Shown here one piece after another: positions 43,901 through 56,036 of a stretch of DNA of 64,000 nt. Origin of the DNA: Apostichopus japonicus (lineage: Eukaryota; Echinodermata; Holothuroidea; Aspidochirotida; Stichopodidae). The DNA lies in contig NC_092564.1 in the NCBI RefSeq assembly GCF_037975245.1, positions 4,057,484-4,121,483 on the forward strand, in the 5' to 3' direction. Below the pieces are notes generated by a model. That model saw only the letters and a program-made list of their open reading frames with translations, searched no databases and had not been told where the DNA came from. A program made the position numbers and the translations under genes. Position 1 is the first letter of the stretch; each line of letters starts with the position of its first letter.

Positions 43901-46900
43901 CCGTTGGCCGAGACGCGTCGCTGCCGATCGAAGTCCCCGAGCAGAACGGTTGGACAACCCTGAACCGAAACTGGTCGGTTGAGCATAAACAAAACCACCT
44001 CTATTAAGACCATCATATGATTTAAATTATCTCGAATGTCGATGATCCTGCTACTTAGATTCGTAGCGAAGCTTCTAGAATTTTGTGTCTTACAGTGCAA
44101 GGAAAATGTGACATTCTGTACAGTGCAAGTGCAACCATAGTACTAGTAGTGGTAACATGGGGTCTAGACCTAACTAATAGACGTTGTATAACGGACTAGC
44201 CCGTGTAATTGTATCATCCAACTGTTACGTTAAATCACAACACAACGCCAGTTTTACCACAAAAGAAAACTTGCAGATCTAGTATTGATTGTTCTAAAAC
44301 CAATTGAGTGGCTTTAAGTTTTGTGCAAACTATTAGGTAACCCCCAAAAAATCGTCATTTGCTGCATCAAGGAGGCCTAGGCTATGGTCATAACAAGTAA
44401 TTTGGCAACAGTATAGGCCTACGGGCACTCGTAACGTTGTGTATGTATAGTGTGTTGAACGAGACGTGTTCAAATTCTTCGATTTCTGTTATCTTTTGGA
44501 AAAGCTTGCAGTGGAAATCCGTCTTTACTTGTGGTGGAGCAGCCTGAGACCACATATCGGCTTGGCATATTAAAAGTTACGAGATAAATTTACGTAAAAA
44601 GAAAATTCCAAACACCAAATCTAAATTATTACGGAGCACTGCAACAGTGTTATGTTGTGTGTTCTCAGACGTTTAAGAATGTATTACCGTAAATACAAAA
44701 ACTTTTAGAAAGTATTTATTACCCTCGAATTTTCGATCGTTTCTTCCTCGAGGATGCAAGCTTCGTTTGACACAAATTGGGTATCATTGGAACGCTACGA
44801 GTGTACAGAATACGATGATAAATATTTTTTTCCATTTCATAACCTCTTTAATGTGTAAATATAAAAGTAAATGATGACATCACACTGGATTAGGCTGGGC
44901 AAACACTGCCGAGCTCTAGGCAACCCATATCAACTTGATCATATTATTATTATTATTTACCTAAAAGATAGGGAATTAGTGAGTAATTAAATGGATAACG
45001 TAGAGGAATACTTATTTTTGGCTAATGAAAGAAGAACACATACTTAGCATCCTGGTAAAATTTTTACATTGTATATTTAAGATATGGATAGCTTACATTG
45101 TCACAGTTTGCACCATAAACTGCATGTAAAGTAAACAGGTGAGATGTCATAATTGCACTACGACTACAAACAGTTGTGTTTTCTATTATTTTATCACTTT
45201 ATCGTTTTGACCTTGGACTCAAACTTAGCTTTAAGGGATGTGAACTTAAAAATACCGTAATAAATGTAGTGTTTTCAGATGTAAATGCATCCCGATTTTC
45301 AAGTCGAAATTTAATGAACAAAAACATAAAATAACTTTTTCAGTGTGCATCTATGACATCACACCTGCTGCTTCAAGTTTCCTTTTGGTAACTTCAAATG
45401 TTGGTTTATCGAAAACCATACACGGGAATTGAATGCAAATGCGTTCCTCTTTCGTCAGCTATACATTAGTATTGCTCTTGTCTTTCATTTTTATTAAATG
45501 TCAGGTTCTGATTCATTTCTTACCCTAAGCTTTTGCTATATTAAGGTTAATCCTTTGCAAGCAAAATTTGACACTGACTCACATACGAATAACTTTACAT
45601 TATAAAAGAAACAGTTTTAGTGAATGAAAAAAATACTATGACATAGAAAAAAGTTCTAAATGAAACAAAATTTTCCAATAAATAGTCAGATAATTACTTC
45701 TCACTAAGAAGGAAAACAGGAGATAACTCACCTTCGTCACAGATAACTCCAGTCTTACCAGCTTGACAAATACAACTGCCTGTTTCAGGATGACAAGTTT
45801 TATCGGTGGAGAGGCAATCGCTGGGGCACTGGTACTGGCAGTTGTATCCGTAAGTCCCACCGGGGCAATCTAATCAAAAAGTGGACAAGTAGAAAAAATC
45901 TGTTGAACATGTTACGATCATTGTAATTTAGCCTTTTTTCAAGTAATTTTCATTTTAACCATAGCAATTCTTAACAAAGGTAGAAAGATATATGATACTT
46001 TAAATATCAATCACATTGTAAAACATTGGCCTAGGTTGAGTTAAATGGTGAAAAAGAAATTGAAAAAAAAATTAGTGGAACTTATGACAAAGTTAACAAT
46101 TTTGTATGTCTTGGCTTTACTTCTGTTACGATGATATGAACAATCAAAGTTGGAAATCTCATTAATCCAACTTGCATCATTAAAGGAAACCGAAATCCAA
46201 CCATCATCCTTGGTGTATTTGATGGAGATAACTGTCATGATCAATTTCCATTAAAAGCTATGGAAAGTCTTATTCCACATCAGAGATATCACAGGTTTAC
46301 CATTTCTTGACTTAAAGGACTAAGTCTGATAGTTCTAAATATGACATCATCGAGTCACATGTGCTTGAATATTTTTATGTTTCCCAGTAGTGGAGATGAG
46401 TTTTGCAAATGCTGAATCTAAAAATATTGCACCTCTTAACATGACATAATGAAAGCTGGTGCTAGTGTCTACACTGTTAACATTCTAAGGTGACAATATG
46501 TTGGGATAGACAAAGAGAAAATTAAAATGTTTCAGAACCTAATGGCACTAGGGCATCACATATTTAGGTCCCAGACACAACTTTTACAATACGATATCTC
46601 CCATACAAAACAATATTTTTCTTTAGCTGTTTTGAAGAGACAGTTGTTCTTCACAAAGATTGTTGTCATACGTGCCTCAGATGATAATTGCGTTTGTGTC
46701 TCTTTTAATTGCAAGTTAGATTTTTAATGTTTAACAGAAGACGCAAGCGAGATACACTGTGGTATTTCCTTAGCAAACATTTATGAATTATTCCACCGAT
46801 TAGAACAAAGAGGTGGTTGGACATCCTACCAATACATAGTCATATCGTCAGTTTGTTACAATGTTCTTCAGTGCAGAAGCTTAAATCTAACAATTCTGTG

Positions 46901-49900
46901 TTACTGGTACTACAGACAGTCTTAGCTGTCATCCAAAGAAAAATATCATGATTTAATTCTTGTCATCAGAAGAAAATCATTTAACATGAAATTTAGTGTA
47001 AACTACTTACAGTTTTCACAATGAACGCCAGTAAAACCAGGAGGACAAATACACTTTCCTGTTGTAGAATGACAAGAGCCCTCATTCTCACACGAACATC
47101 GATCCTTGCAGGTGTCTCCCCAAAATCCATTTTCACAAGGACTGTTACAAAGCACGCCAACGAAATTAGGCTTACACTGACATTTGCCCTCCACGATAGT
47201 GCACCCTGTTGCCTCTACACAGTAATCACAAGTTAGACCACAGTTTCTTCCAAACGTACCATTCTGAAAAATTATGGACGTATATTCTTCATCATTATAA
47301 AGATTTATTGGATTCAAAAAGTAGTGCTACTCACAATGTCATTTCGAGTTTGATTATCCTTCTCTCCAAACAATCCGCCAAGTTTTTAAGATGGCAAATG
47401 ATCAAACAGAGACAATCTCCAATATTTCTTTAATGAAGGTGATTCGTTCCCTAAACATAACTACTTTATTGTCATATGCAAAGGGAAAATTAGTATACTT
47501 CATAAGTTTACTTTTTTGATATTCTATTGAATGGGAATATGCCTAGTCAAACTCGAGATATATTGTAATGTGATTTTAGTATTGAACAGCAAAAAAGAGA
47601 CAAATCTACAGTTTTATTCCTCTTTAAGCAACTTGAAGTAAACAGAGTAAAACCTGAGTAACATCAGATTGTTTGTAAATTAGAACTTTATATCTTTCCC
47701 ATTAGGCCTTAATAAATATAAGCACAACATAGGGCATAAATAAACATTGCTCATTACACGATTGTCAAATTATGTATTTAATATCAACAGAAATATTTAA
47801 TCGTACTTGTAAGGAAATCTTGATGTTTATGTATTTTTCAAATCTAAATATTTCAGTGAAGGAACCAAGATACGAACACACCTTTGTACCAAAACATCTA
47901 TTCCGTGTACAACTGTCCAAAAACATGCTGGTTATTAACCTAACCGCTCTCCGTCCACTTTGCCTTGCAATCCCTCAACAAAGATTACAAGCCTTACCAC
48001 ACAAGGTTCTGAGCAGGTATGTCCAATATACCCAATGTCGCATTTGCAGCTTCCGGTGATTCGATCACATGACTGGGCATTTACGCATGAGCACGTCTCA
48101 TTACAACCCGGGCCGAAACTGTCGGCTGGACAAGATTCTGTACAGTGAAATCCCTGCCATCCTGAAACCAGAAGAATATGCAGGACAGTTTGGTATCAAC
48201 ACACTTAACAGAACCAGGAACTTGAATAGATTTACATTGATTATATGGTATTTTTACTTCATATTCTGAAGTGTAAACCAACAAATACAACTACGCAAAC
48301 AGGTCAATTTTAATAATTTCTTCTCGATTATATGTGATGGACAATAATCACGTGACTATTGTAAATGAATTGCAGTTCGACGGAGGGACAGTTTGAAGAG
48401 CTTAACGTGGTTTCAACTCTGGTGTATAACAGGTGCGTATCCAGGGGGGGCGTTGGGGGCGCGCGCCCCCCGGGTAAGAAAAAGAGGAGAGAAAAAAAAG
48501 AGAAGAAAAAAGGAAAAAAGAGGGGGGAAAGAGGAGGAGGAGAGGAAGGAAGGGAAAAGAAAAAGAAGAAAGAGAGAAGAAGGAGAAAAGGAGGGAGTAA
48601 AAGAAAAACATGAAGACACCGGGAAGAGAAAGAGGAACAGTGACATCATTACAGCGCTGAAGGGTAGCCAGTGACGGATCAATGATTTCGTAAAAGTGTG
48701 CCTCACCCTACCCCTTACACCGACAACTCCATTTTTTTGACGTTTCCATTTTCCTCTCTCACTAATGATCTATATATATACTATATATGGTCTATCATAA
48801 CGCGTGTGTAGAATTGTGCTATGAAACCAACTGTGGCTGGCCTCGAACTCGACCGTGTCGTCGGGGAACATGACGCATTTTGGGATGGGGACGACCGCCC
48901 CCCCCCCCATTCAGCATTTTTTTAAATGATATCGCTAAGTAATTTCAAAATAGAAAGTGCTTAAAGGCCTGGGAAGTGTCATTTCCAGCGATCTGGGAGA
49001 CATTTTCGGCCAAATTTGCTTGTACGCTTCGCGCTAACAAATGGTCCTGGATAGTGCCATTTCCAGCGATCTGGGAGGCATTTTCGGCCAAAATTTTCTT
49101 GTACGCTTCGCGCCAACCTGTAGTGGCGCTACGCTTAGATAATTTGCCTACAGGCTTCTCCTCTCCCTTGGCAAATTCCTCGCTACGCGCCTGTTCGAAT
49201 TTGTAACACAAACAGCAGATATCACATCATATCAGTGAGCATGAAAATGGCGTTCCAGGATGAAAATCCTCAAAACTGTCCGACTTGCCTGAAAAAATAA
49301 CCAAAAATTTTCGCGTTCAACGTGTCAATGTCAATATCATATAAGCAAGCATCGGTTATTACATCGCATGCCATCATGTACCGAACGGTCCGTTAAAATT
49401 GCGCAGTATACCGCGGGATGCTAATGTAAACAACGACATGTCTCATGTAGATGTATAAAAAGCATGGAGGTCCAATTATGTCAAAAGTTTCTTTTACATT
49501 AGTAATGGCGAATTAGGGGCTGCACCCCCGCTGCGCAGTGGCGGAGCGTCCATACGGTCAGGGGGCGGATGCGCCCCCTGACGGACTCAAATGGACTGCT
49601 GGCGCCATTTTCAGCTCTTTACCACTTTTTACTTATTCTAGATTATTGACTTTCTTATTGCGCTCTCATCTACTTATTGACATTTGTCACATTTTGTTGG
49701 TGTAATTTGGCGATGACACCCTATTCTTCGTTTATCTGCAAATTAGCCAGGCCCTGAAAGGGTCATTTCCGGCGATCTAGGGAGTATCTTTACTCAAAGT
49801 TTGTCTGTGCGCTACGCGCCAACCAGTGGTGGCGCTCCGCTTAGATAGTGTCGAAAGCGCCCCTACAGACCATTCTCGCCCCTCCTGACCAATACCCCTA

Positions 49901-52900
49901 GCTCCGCCACTGCCGCCGCGGCTCCTACGCCTATGTGTGTAGTGTTCGGTTTCGGAAATATCTGCTATTTTTTCATTTCCTTCAACCAAGTTTTATAATA
50001 GCCGTTATAAGAGGTTCAATATTTGTACAACAATAAATTAACTGTGTCTGAATTTTCGAAAATTTCTGACCAACATTCTGCATCACACTTCCCTCTACTC
50101 GTGCAATTTTGACCGATCTGTTAGGGGTTGAAGGTAGTTTTTCTATATTGGTTGTCCATAGATGAAATTGTGTACAACATTATGGGTATGTTTTGAAGTC
50201 AGTTTATTCACGAGAAATGTGAATTTTCAAATTCTGAACAAATTTGGGGCTTAAAACCTTGAAAAGTGGGGCTAACGGGTATTGTGGGCCGCGACGTAGA
50301 ATCACCTACAAAAGCAAAGACCCACAGGACATGCGATCAGGTCGAACATGACGTGTGCCGGGTTGACAATCTTCAAAAAGGTTATGGATGGAAAAAAAAC
50401 TATTAGGAAATACTTGGTTCTCAGGCCAAAAGTGTACATCTGGTTGGTCATTTCAAGCCCGAGAAGTGCCGTTTCCGGTGATCTGGGGGGGGGGGTATAT
50501 CAAAACCAGAAATTTTCTTGTACGCTGCGCGCCAACCGATGGTGGCGCTCCGCTTAGATAGTAATTCGCGCCCCCCGGGTTAGAAAATCCTGGATACGCG
50601 CCTGTATAAACAAGTTTTTGGGTGGTAATGTATATAAACATGAACCGTAAGAACAGTTAACAAAGAATGTTTCCCTCGAAATATATCAGCTGCGTCAGTT
50701 TTACGAAAAACATAGGATTCATTATTTCTGTCCTCAAACTGTACGCATAAAAAGGGCTAATGACACCTTCAAACATGAATATGTATAATACGTTGATTAT
50801 CTTGAAGACACAATGATATAAAGGCAAACTAACCAGGCGAGCAGACACATATGCCATCGATGTGATCACAAGTTGCATTATGTTGACACTGACAAGTCCG
50901 GTTACAACCGTATCCATACGTCCCTTCTGGACAACGTTCAACACAACTGTGAAACAACGAATTCAGAAATTTCAACGTCATTACCAATTTCCAGTTTTGA
51001 GTAATTGTCCAAGCAGGTTCTAAAGAAGAATTTGGAAGGGAGTATAATTCTCTGACCATGCTATGTTAGGGATAATGGCATATTAATGACGATTCCATCT
51101 ATTATATAATAATAATGGATTGTCGGGTATATTTTTTATTCTTCAAACATAGGGGTACTGAGAGAAGAGTTTTAGAATATTTACTTACAGGGGACCTCTG
51201 AATCCAGCAGTGCAATTACAGGCACCAGTAACTGGATCGCAGGCAGCTCCATTCTCACACTGACAATCAAACAGGCAGCCAGGCCCATATTTGTTCCACG
51301 TACAGCTATCCCCACAATCCGACCCTGAGTCGAATGCAAAGAAAGAAACTCACTAAAAATGAAGATTCTTGAGTGCCATCTTATCAAAATTATTTTGTTG
51401 TATAGAGTACAATGATGAATTAGTATTCATTCAGAGGCTGTAGAGGGTAGAATCAATTGGAACTTAATCAGTCAAATGAACTTTTGTCTAGTTTGTATTA
51501 TAGTGAATAATTATATCCGTAACAATAGTTTTCTTCCATTTTCAGTGGAAACAAATCCTGCTGTGGTTGTAAATTATCTATCAACATTACTTATCAAAAT
51601 AAATAATTGATTACATCGAGAAAAATTAAGGGTGATTTCTCAAATGTCTTTGATACTGACATAAACAGAGCAAAACTTTTTATATTGATAGAAACAATAT
51701 AATCTGTTACGCCACTTTAAAATGGGTGTATTATGGACCCACTGTTACTCTCAACACTTCAATAGTTGAAAGACATGATATTGCACTCAAGGCTGGGTTT
51801 CGTTGAGGGAGATGAAAAAAAATCATTATTAATTATTCCGGTTTACCGATATTGTTTATTCATACAATAAATTAAAAAGCTGTACGTTGAATTCAGTTGA
51901 AGATACTTTAACGATGTTCATCTAGTGGAAAGTATAATATTGGTGAATATTTTTTTTGTAAAATATAGACACAAGACAAGTAAGAATGCTGACGAAAAGG
52001 TCCGTAATAACAATAATTGTTGTTATATACTTAGCAAAGAAAGTACTGTACCCATCGACTGACTTGATTTACTTAGACAAAACTTTTTATTTCGTCTTTG
52101 GTTTTCTCACCTGTATATCCTGTTGCACAAGAACAATTACCATCGAAAGGATCACACGTAGCACCGTTCAAGCAAAAGCAGTCGTTGTTACAATTATGAC
52201 CCCATTTGTTCATGGAACACGCTAGAAAGGGTTAAACAAAACGCAAACAGATGTCACTATATTGAGATGTTAGTATCACGTATTCCAGATATGTTAATTT
52301 AAAGTTTCTTTCTCGCTTATTCCATCATTTCTGCATATCAGAAGTAATCATCCCAAAATATAATTCAAATATTTCGTGAGAATCCATCAATTTAATGTGT
52401 GGATTCATATATCTTTCTCTCCAATGGTTTGTGAAGATACCGTGAATATAACTTTGAAGATTTTCCCGCATGCTGTTGTAAATACATTTATTACTAACTT
52501 TATATCCCGTTAAGGCACTGTTAAGTTATTCCATGTACACAGGGAGGTGTTAGAGATGTTGCTGACTCTTTTTTGACGCGCAGTAAAGCAAATCTTAATG
52601 GTAACAGTATCGACAAGTTGTACAGCAGACTGGGTAGTTCCGCAGGGTCTGCCGGAAGTGTTTGTAAATATGATTGGTTAGAATGTTTAAGAATGAAAGC
52701 GCAATGGAGCAGAGAAATGTTTCTTGAAAGGTACACAAAACTATATGATATAACGTAACAAATATCTTTAACAGAAAAATAAAATACTAGACTTCTTATA
52801 TCACCTACTTATTCAAAATTTGTGAACGCTACGATTTTCAAAATGGATTTAATTGGAGTGGAATGTATTGCGTAATGAATATGTAATGCATACTCTTGTC

Positions 52901-55079
52901 GGCCTTTATGTCGCAGTTAATAGTTACTTGTTTTGTTTGCAATTACTATCTTATCTCCATCAGGGAAATTATTATTGTGTTGCGTGACTCATTCGGATGA
53001 TAGATAAGTATTGTCTGCTTCGTTTATTGGAGATGGTGAAGTTATTAGAGGAAATTGGATGTTGTGTGTAGGTACTAACCGACAGCAAGGGAAGCGTAGA
53101 GTTCAAATTACTGTTACAAGTCCATAATCTCAATTTACCACTTTTACCCCTTTTAAGTGGTTTCTTATACCGAAAGATGGTCTGAAGTAGACAATTTTAA
53201 AGACTAAACATTTAGATACAACTATAATACACATGTCATTCTTCCACCAAAGAGAGGAGGAAGGAAAACGACATTTTATGACACAGTGAAGGAGATGGGG
53301 ATGGGTTGGGTGCAGAGATCTCATTAAGAAGTTTGGTTGTATATAAGCCCTAAATTGTGTTACATATATTATCGCTTAATAAATGTTGAATACTTACGAT
53401 AACAATAATTATCTGGCTCTTCATACAGATAACCATCACAGCACTCCCGTACAGATCTGTACTCGTCTTTGAATTCTTGTCTGTATTTTGTTATATGCTT
53501 TGTTCTGGTAACGACAAAAATTGTAACTTTAGATATTGTCAAATAGCATGAAGATTTGTTTTTTATTTTATTTGCTATTTGCAACTAATCTTAAACACTA
53601 ATAGGAGTGAAGATCACTGTTAACTCATATCAATTAAGCTATCAAATTGAAAAAAAAAATCCTATATTGAAGAAGATTCAGGTAGCTTGACAGCATTTAA
53701 ATATTGGTCAGCAAAGGGCTTCTGGTATACAACTAGTTGCGTTTATAAGCCGGGATCTTCCGGGGAGAGAATTTTTAATTTATTAACTGGAAGCATGCCA
53801 AGCATGTGGCCTGTAGTGAAGTCATATGACCACTAAGTATGTGCATTTTTTTTTTTACAAAGCCAATAGCAAATTACAAAACTAGGACACAAATTCTCAT
53901 TCTTGCACTATTAATCTTGATATTGGAATTAAAAACATTTACACACTCTGAAAATAAAGATGACCGTTCGCACCATCTTATGAGAGTTACCTCCTAACTA
54001 TCGGATGTTGTTAACCTATCCTTTTGGACACCTCCCCCCCAACCCAACCCCCCCCCCCGCATCATATACAGACACACCTCACAAACACATGAGAAAAGGG
54101 AAAAGGCCTTCAGATTTCACTTTTTAACCAATTCATGAGGGCCTGGTCCTCCCCAATCACCCTATTCACGAATTTTCTCTTCCTCAGAATACTATAGTTA
54201 ACTGACACCAATGTTTGTGACGTTCAGAACACATCTTTCCCAAAGGGTAGTAGGGTTATCTTTCTAGTAACACCTAGCAGTGCTAATTTTATTCTTAATG
54301 TTTCCTTACTTTGACTTCGTGCACCAGAAAGGGGGCCAATGAAAGAGGTTCAAACATAATTTGTGTGTAATTGTTTGATAATAATCCGAGTATGGCGATA
54401 GGAACGATCTGCGGTAGCTGTGCAAAGTACAAACATTGAAAAATGAAAACAAAATTAAGGAAAATGAACGTTTTTATAATATGCTCTGTTTTTAACTGAA
54501 TAATAAATTATAATCAATTAATCGATTGTATGTTGTCAAAGGAAAAGAAGAAAGAAGAATATTCATGTTACGTTTACATCCCTTAATTAACTATGACTTG
54601 TGCTCGGAATTTTAATTCATTTAACATTACATAGAACACGGTATTCTTTAAACACCGGCAGACATATAGTTGAGCACATTTTTTTCAGTAGAATGAAACT
54701 TCGTTGCATATTAAAGGTTTACATGTATCAGATTCATGTCTTTCAGGAAACATTAGGTTACAAACCTTATAACAGTGGCACCAATTGAGTATTCTATTTG
54801 TTTCACTTTATAGACTATAGTCTCGTTAATAGTGTCTAAGGAGTTGTTATAGATATCAAAGTTCAATATTAAAGGATGGTTTAAGGCGACTTCTAGTAGA
54901 TTGTAAACATGTTGTCACATACCAAACATGCAAACTACAACCGTGAAGCTATATGTACAATACCTTTCTGTTCTTGTGCAGACATGATCACCATCAACAT
55001 CTAGGGATATTCCTTGTGCATTTGTGCTGGAACTGGCAAAAAAAGCCTGCAGCAATGCGATACACAATAAGGTCTTCAT
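40796..55079 (-). CDS. Gene C: compact MEGF10/Draper-like receptor with minimal tail
   Basis: Ten coding exons on the minus strand: 54964-55079, 53398-53504, 52111-52221, 51189-51324, 50834-50946, 47998-48161, 47011-47263, 45732-45869, 42280-42417 and 40796-40938. They sum to 1419 bp, 472 codons plus stop, all phases compatible. Protein: signal peptide (about 1-22, [18 protein letters not shown] start), the second half of an EMI domain, EGF repeats (to about 425), membrane span (about 433-457) and about 15 cytoplasmic residues ending SGYETI. Lengths of the eight middle exons equal those of gene B exons 3, 5, 6, 12, 13, 14, 15 and 15 again. Counterparts of gene B exons 2, 4, 7-11 and 16-18 were not found, and skipping them keeps the frame. 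It could be a decoy or co-receptor; this is inference. Confidence 0.87.
42280..42417 (-). CDS. Gene C exon 9, EGF repeat (duplicate)
   Basis: 138 bp, phase 1 to 1. Reads [19 protein letters not shown] and ends [11 protein letters not shown]. Second copy of the exon-15 type. Donor GTTAGT. Confidence 0.85.
42549..42905. repeat. Direct repeat in gene C intron
   Basis: Two copies of a roughly 100-bp stretch, about 42549-42650 and 42796-42902, share CTTGAAGAA, GACGCATCT/GATGCATCT and CCATAGTGAGACAG in the same order and spacing. Confidence 0.75.
43421..44847. mobile_element. TTAA-flanked inverted-repeat element in gene C intron
   Basis: Begins AGAGGTTATGAAATGGAAAA and ends with its inverted copy, TTCCATTTCATAACCTCT. 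Directly flanked on both sides by TTAA (43417-43420 and 44848-44851), the target duplication typical of piggyBac-type transposition. 1427 bp, GC-richer than its surroundings in places. It holds a full TGACGTCA site near 43608. Open frames 43456-43779 (+) and 43864-44100 (-) match nothing I recognise. The termini do not start with the CCC/CCY of most piggyBac elements. Confidence 0.65.
45732..45869 (-). CDS. Gene C exon 8, EGF repeat
   Basis: 138 bp, phase 1 to 1. Reads [19 protein letters not shown] and ends [10 protein letters not shown]. Same type as gene B exon 15 and gene C exon 9. Donor GTGAGT. Confidence 0.87.
47011..47263 (-). CDS. Gene C exon 7, double EGF exon
   Basis: 253 bp, phase 0 to 1. 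Reads [38 protein letters not shown] and [13 protein letters not shown]. Acceptor TTTTCAG, donor GTAAGT. Counterpart of gene B exon 14 and source-type of the pseudo-exon in gene A. Confidence 0.9.
47998..48161 (-). CDS. Gene C exon 6, EGF repeat
   Basis: 164 bp, phase 1 to 0. Reads [20 protein letters not shown] and ends HTCSEPCV. Matches gene B exon 13. Donor GTAAGG. Confidence 0.88.
48430..50604. mobile_element. Composite of hAT-like repeats in gene C intron
   Basis: The left end CAGGTGCGTATCCAGG and right end CCTGGATACGCGCCTG are inverted repeats with one mismatch. GGGGCGCGCGCCCCCCGGGT near the left end recurs inverted near the right end. Inside lie a purine-rich run (48473-48605), a 78-bp tandem pair (units starting 48976 and 49054), and another hAT-like element (49536-49912). 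No clean target duplication was found at the outer ends. It sits in the intron between exons 6 and 5 of gene C. Confidence 0.6.
49536..49912. mobile_element. hAT-like non-autonomous element, 377 bp
   Basis: Ends CAGTGGCGGAGC and GCTCCGCCACTG are perfect 12-bp inverted repeats. Flanking 8-bp sequences CCGCTGCG and CCGCCGCG differ at one base, fitting a hAT target duplication. The interior has the TGTGCGCTACGCGCCAACC core shared with the other copies. Confidence 0.8.
50834..50946 (-). CDS. Gene C exon 5, EGF repeat
   Basis: 113 bp, phase 2 to 1. Reads [18 protein letters not shown] and ends CVCSPG. Same length as gene B exon 12. Joins directly to exon 4, the five exons between them in gene B having no counterpart in the 240-bp intron. 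Confidence 0.87.
51189..51324 (-). CDS. Gene C exon 4, EGF repeat
   Basis: 136 bp, phase 1 to 2. Reads [16 protein letters not shown] then [14 protein letters not shown] and AGFRGPL. Nearly identical at the DNA level to gene B exon 6 over its 3' part, including the donor. Confidence 0.88.
52111..52221 (-). CDS. Gene C exon 3, EGF repeat
   Basis: 111 bp, phase 1 to 1. Reads [19 protein letters not shown] and ends CSCATGYTG. Matches gene B exon 5. Acceptor TTTCTAG, donor GTGAGA. Confidence 0.87.
53398..53504 (-). CDS. Gene C exon 2, second half of EMI domain
   Basis: 107 bp, phase 2 to 1. Reads [18 protein letters not shown] then [16 protein letters not shown]. Same length and phase as gene B exon 3. 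The preceding half (WDWFKC exon) was not found in the 1.46-kb intron. Confidence 0.86.
54964..55079 (-). CDS. Gene C exon 1, signal peptide and start of EMI
   Basis: 116 bp, leaves in phase 2. ATG at 55079-55077. A hydrophobic leader is followed by [17 protein letters not shown], nearly the same as gene B. An upstream in-frame ATG at 55127 would add a second hydrophobic run, but the signal-peptide-like start and match to gene B favour 55079. Confidence 0.85.
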
Positions 55080-56036
55080 GACCTTTGGAGCAAGACAACA
55101 GAAAAAAAAATAGTATAAAGAAAACATTTTAAGGCATTCACATAACCCCGTAAAATCGCAAGAGCTGTAGCGTTCCCAGTTAGTGCAAGTTCGTGGGCCG
55201 TTTTCATTTTGCGAGCCGGATTAAGCTGGTTGATGTCATGTAGGGTATCACCATTGTAATATGTTAACAGTTAACGTAAAACACCAAAGGTCATTTGGCG
55301 TTTGATTGTTCATTGCTATTGAGGCGTCTTGAGTGGTGTGATTGAGTCGAATTGAGGGATTGGTGTTTATCGCGTCAACGGTGTGAACAACTTTATTTCT
55401 GTGTACTATCCACGTGTCAAACCGATTAATTGTTAGTATTATCCACTAGTGATATTGCTGCAGTAAATCCCACGGGTTAAGTTCACCACGTTCGCGTTTA
55501 GAATGATTGAGATATCGACCAATTAGTAATTAACTGTGACATTCAATTTCTCACGGTAATATGCCCACTGCTGACTTCGAAGCATCTGTTATGTTTTATG
55601 ATACATAATTGAAACTCATTTAGATTAATATACACCTTAATAACAAAAAGAGTGAGAGATGTTGCTTAGAGTCCTTGGTTTGATAATGATGACAAAAATC
55701 TGTAAAAGGAACTCAGAAAAAATATCGTTCTATCATTAAAGAAAGAAGCATATATTGCTGCATTAAGCAAAATCTTCCTGCACCAGCAAATTTGAGTCTT
55801 GCATCGATACTCCTTAGCGTTTGGTTACACTAACCAATACTTTTAATTGGCAGTAAAAGTGAACTTGTGTTACCCATACATTAGTCCAAGCATAAATTTG
55901 TTCCTACCTTTAACTTCTTTTAAGTTAACTGTTATTCGTGCATCTTAAATGGATAATGATCCCTTTGAGCTTTGTTTACAAGTTGTGTTTACAAGCTGTA
56001 TTATAAGTTGTTAACCATTGTTCTTAGATATCAGAT
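55080..56036. other. Upstream region of gene C
   Basis: Should contain the 5' leader and promoter of gene C. CTCCAAAG just before the ATG (minus strand) could be a splice acceptor of an untranslated exon, as in gene B. No TATA box or other element could be assigned with confidence. Confidence 0.4.

Noticed and set aside
48945-49211. Minus-strand frame with ENASQIAGN repeated twice
   Set aside because: The repeat comes from a 78-bp duplication in a hAT-like element; the same DNA core in other copies is interrupted by stops.
52573-52758. Frame in gene C intron examined as the missing EGF exon
   Set aside because: Lacks the cysteine spacing and shares nothing with gene B exon 4.
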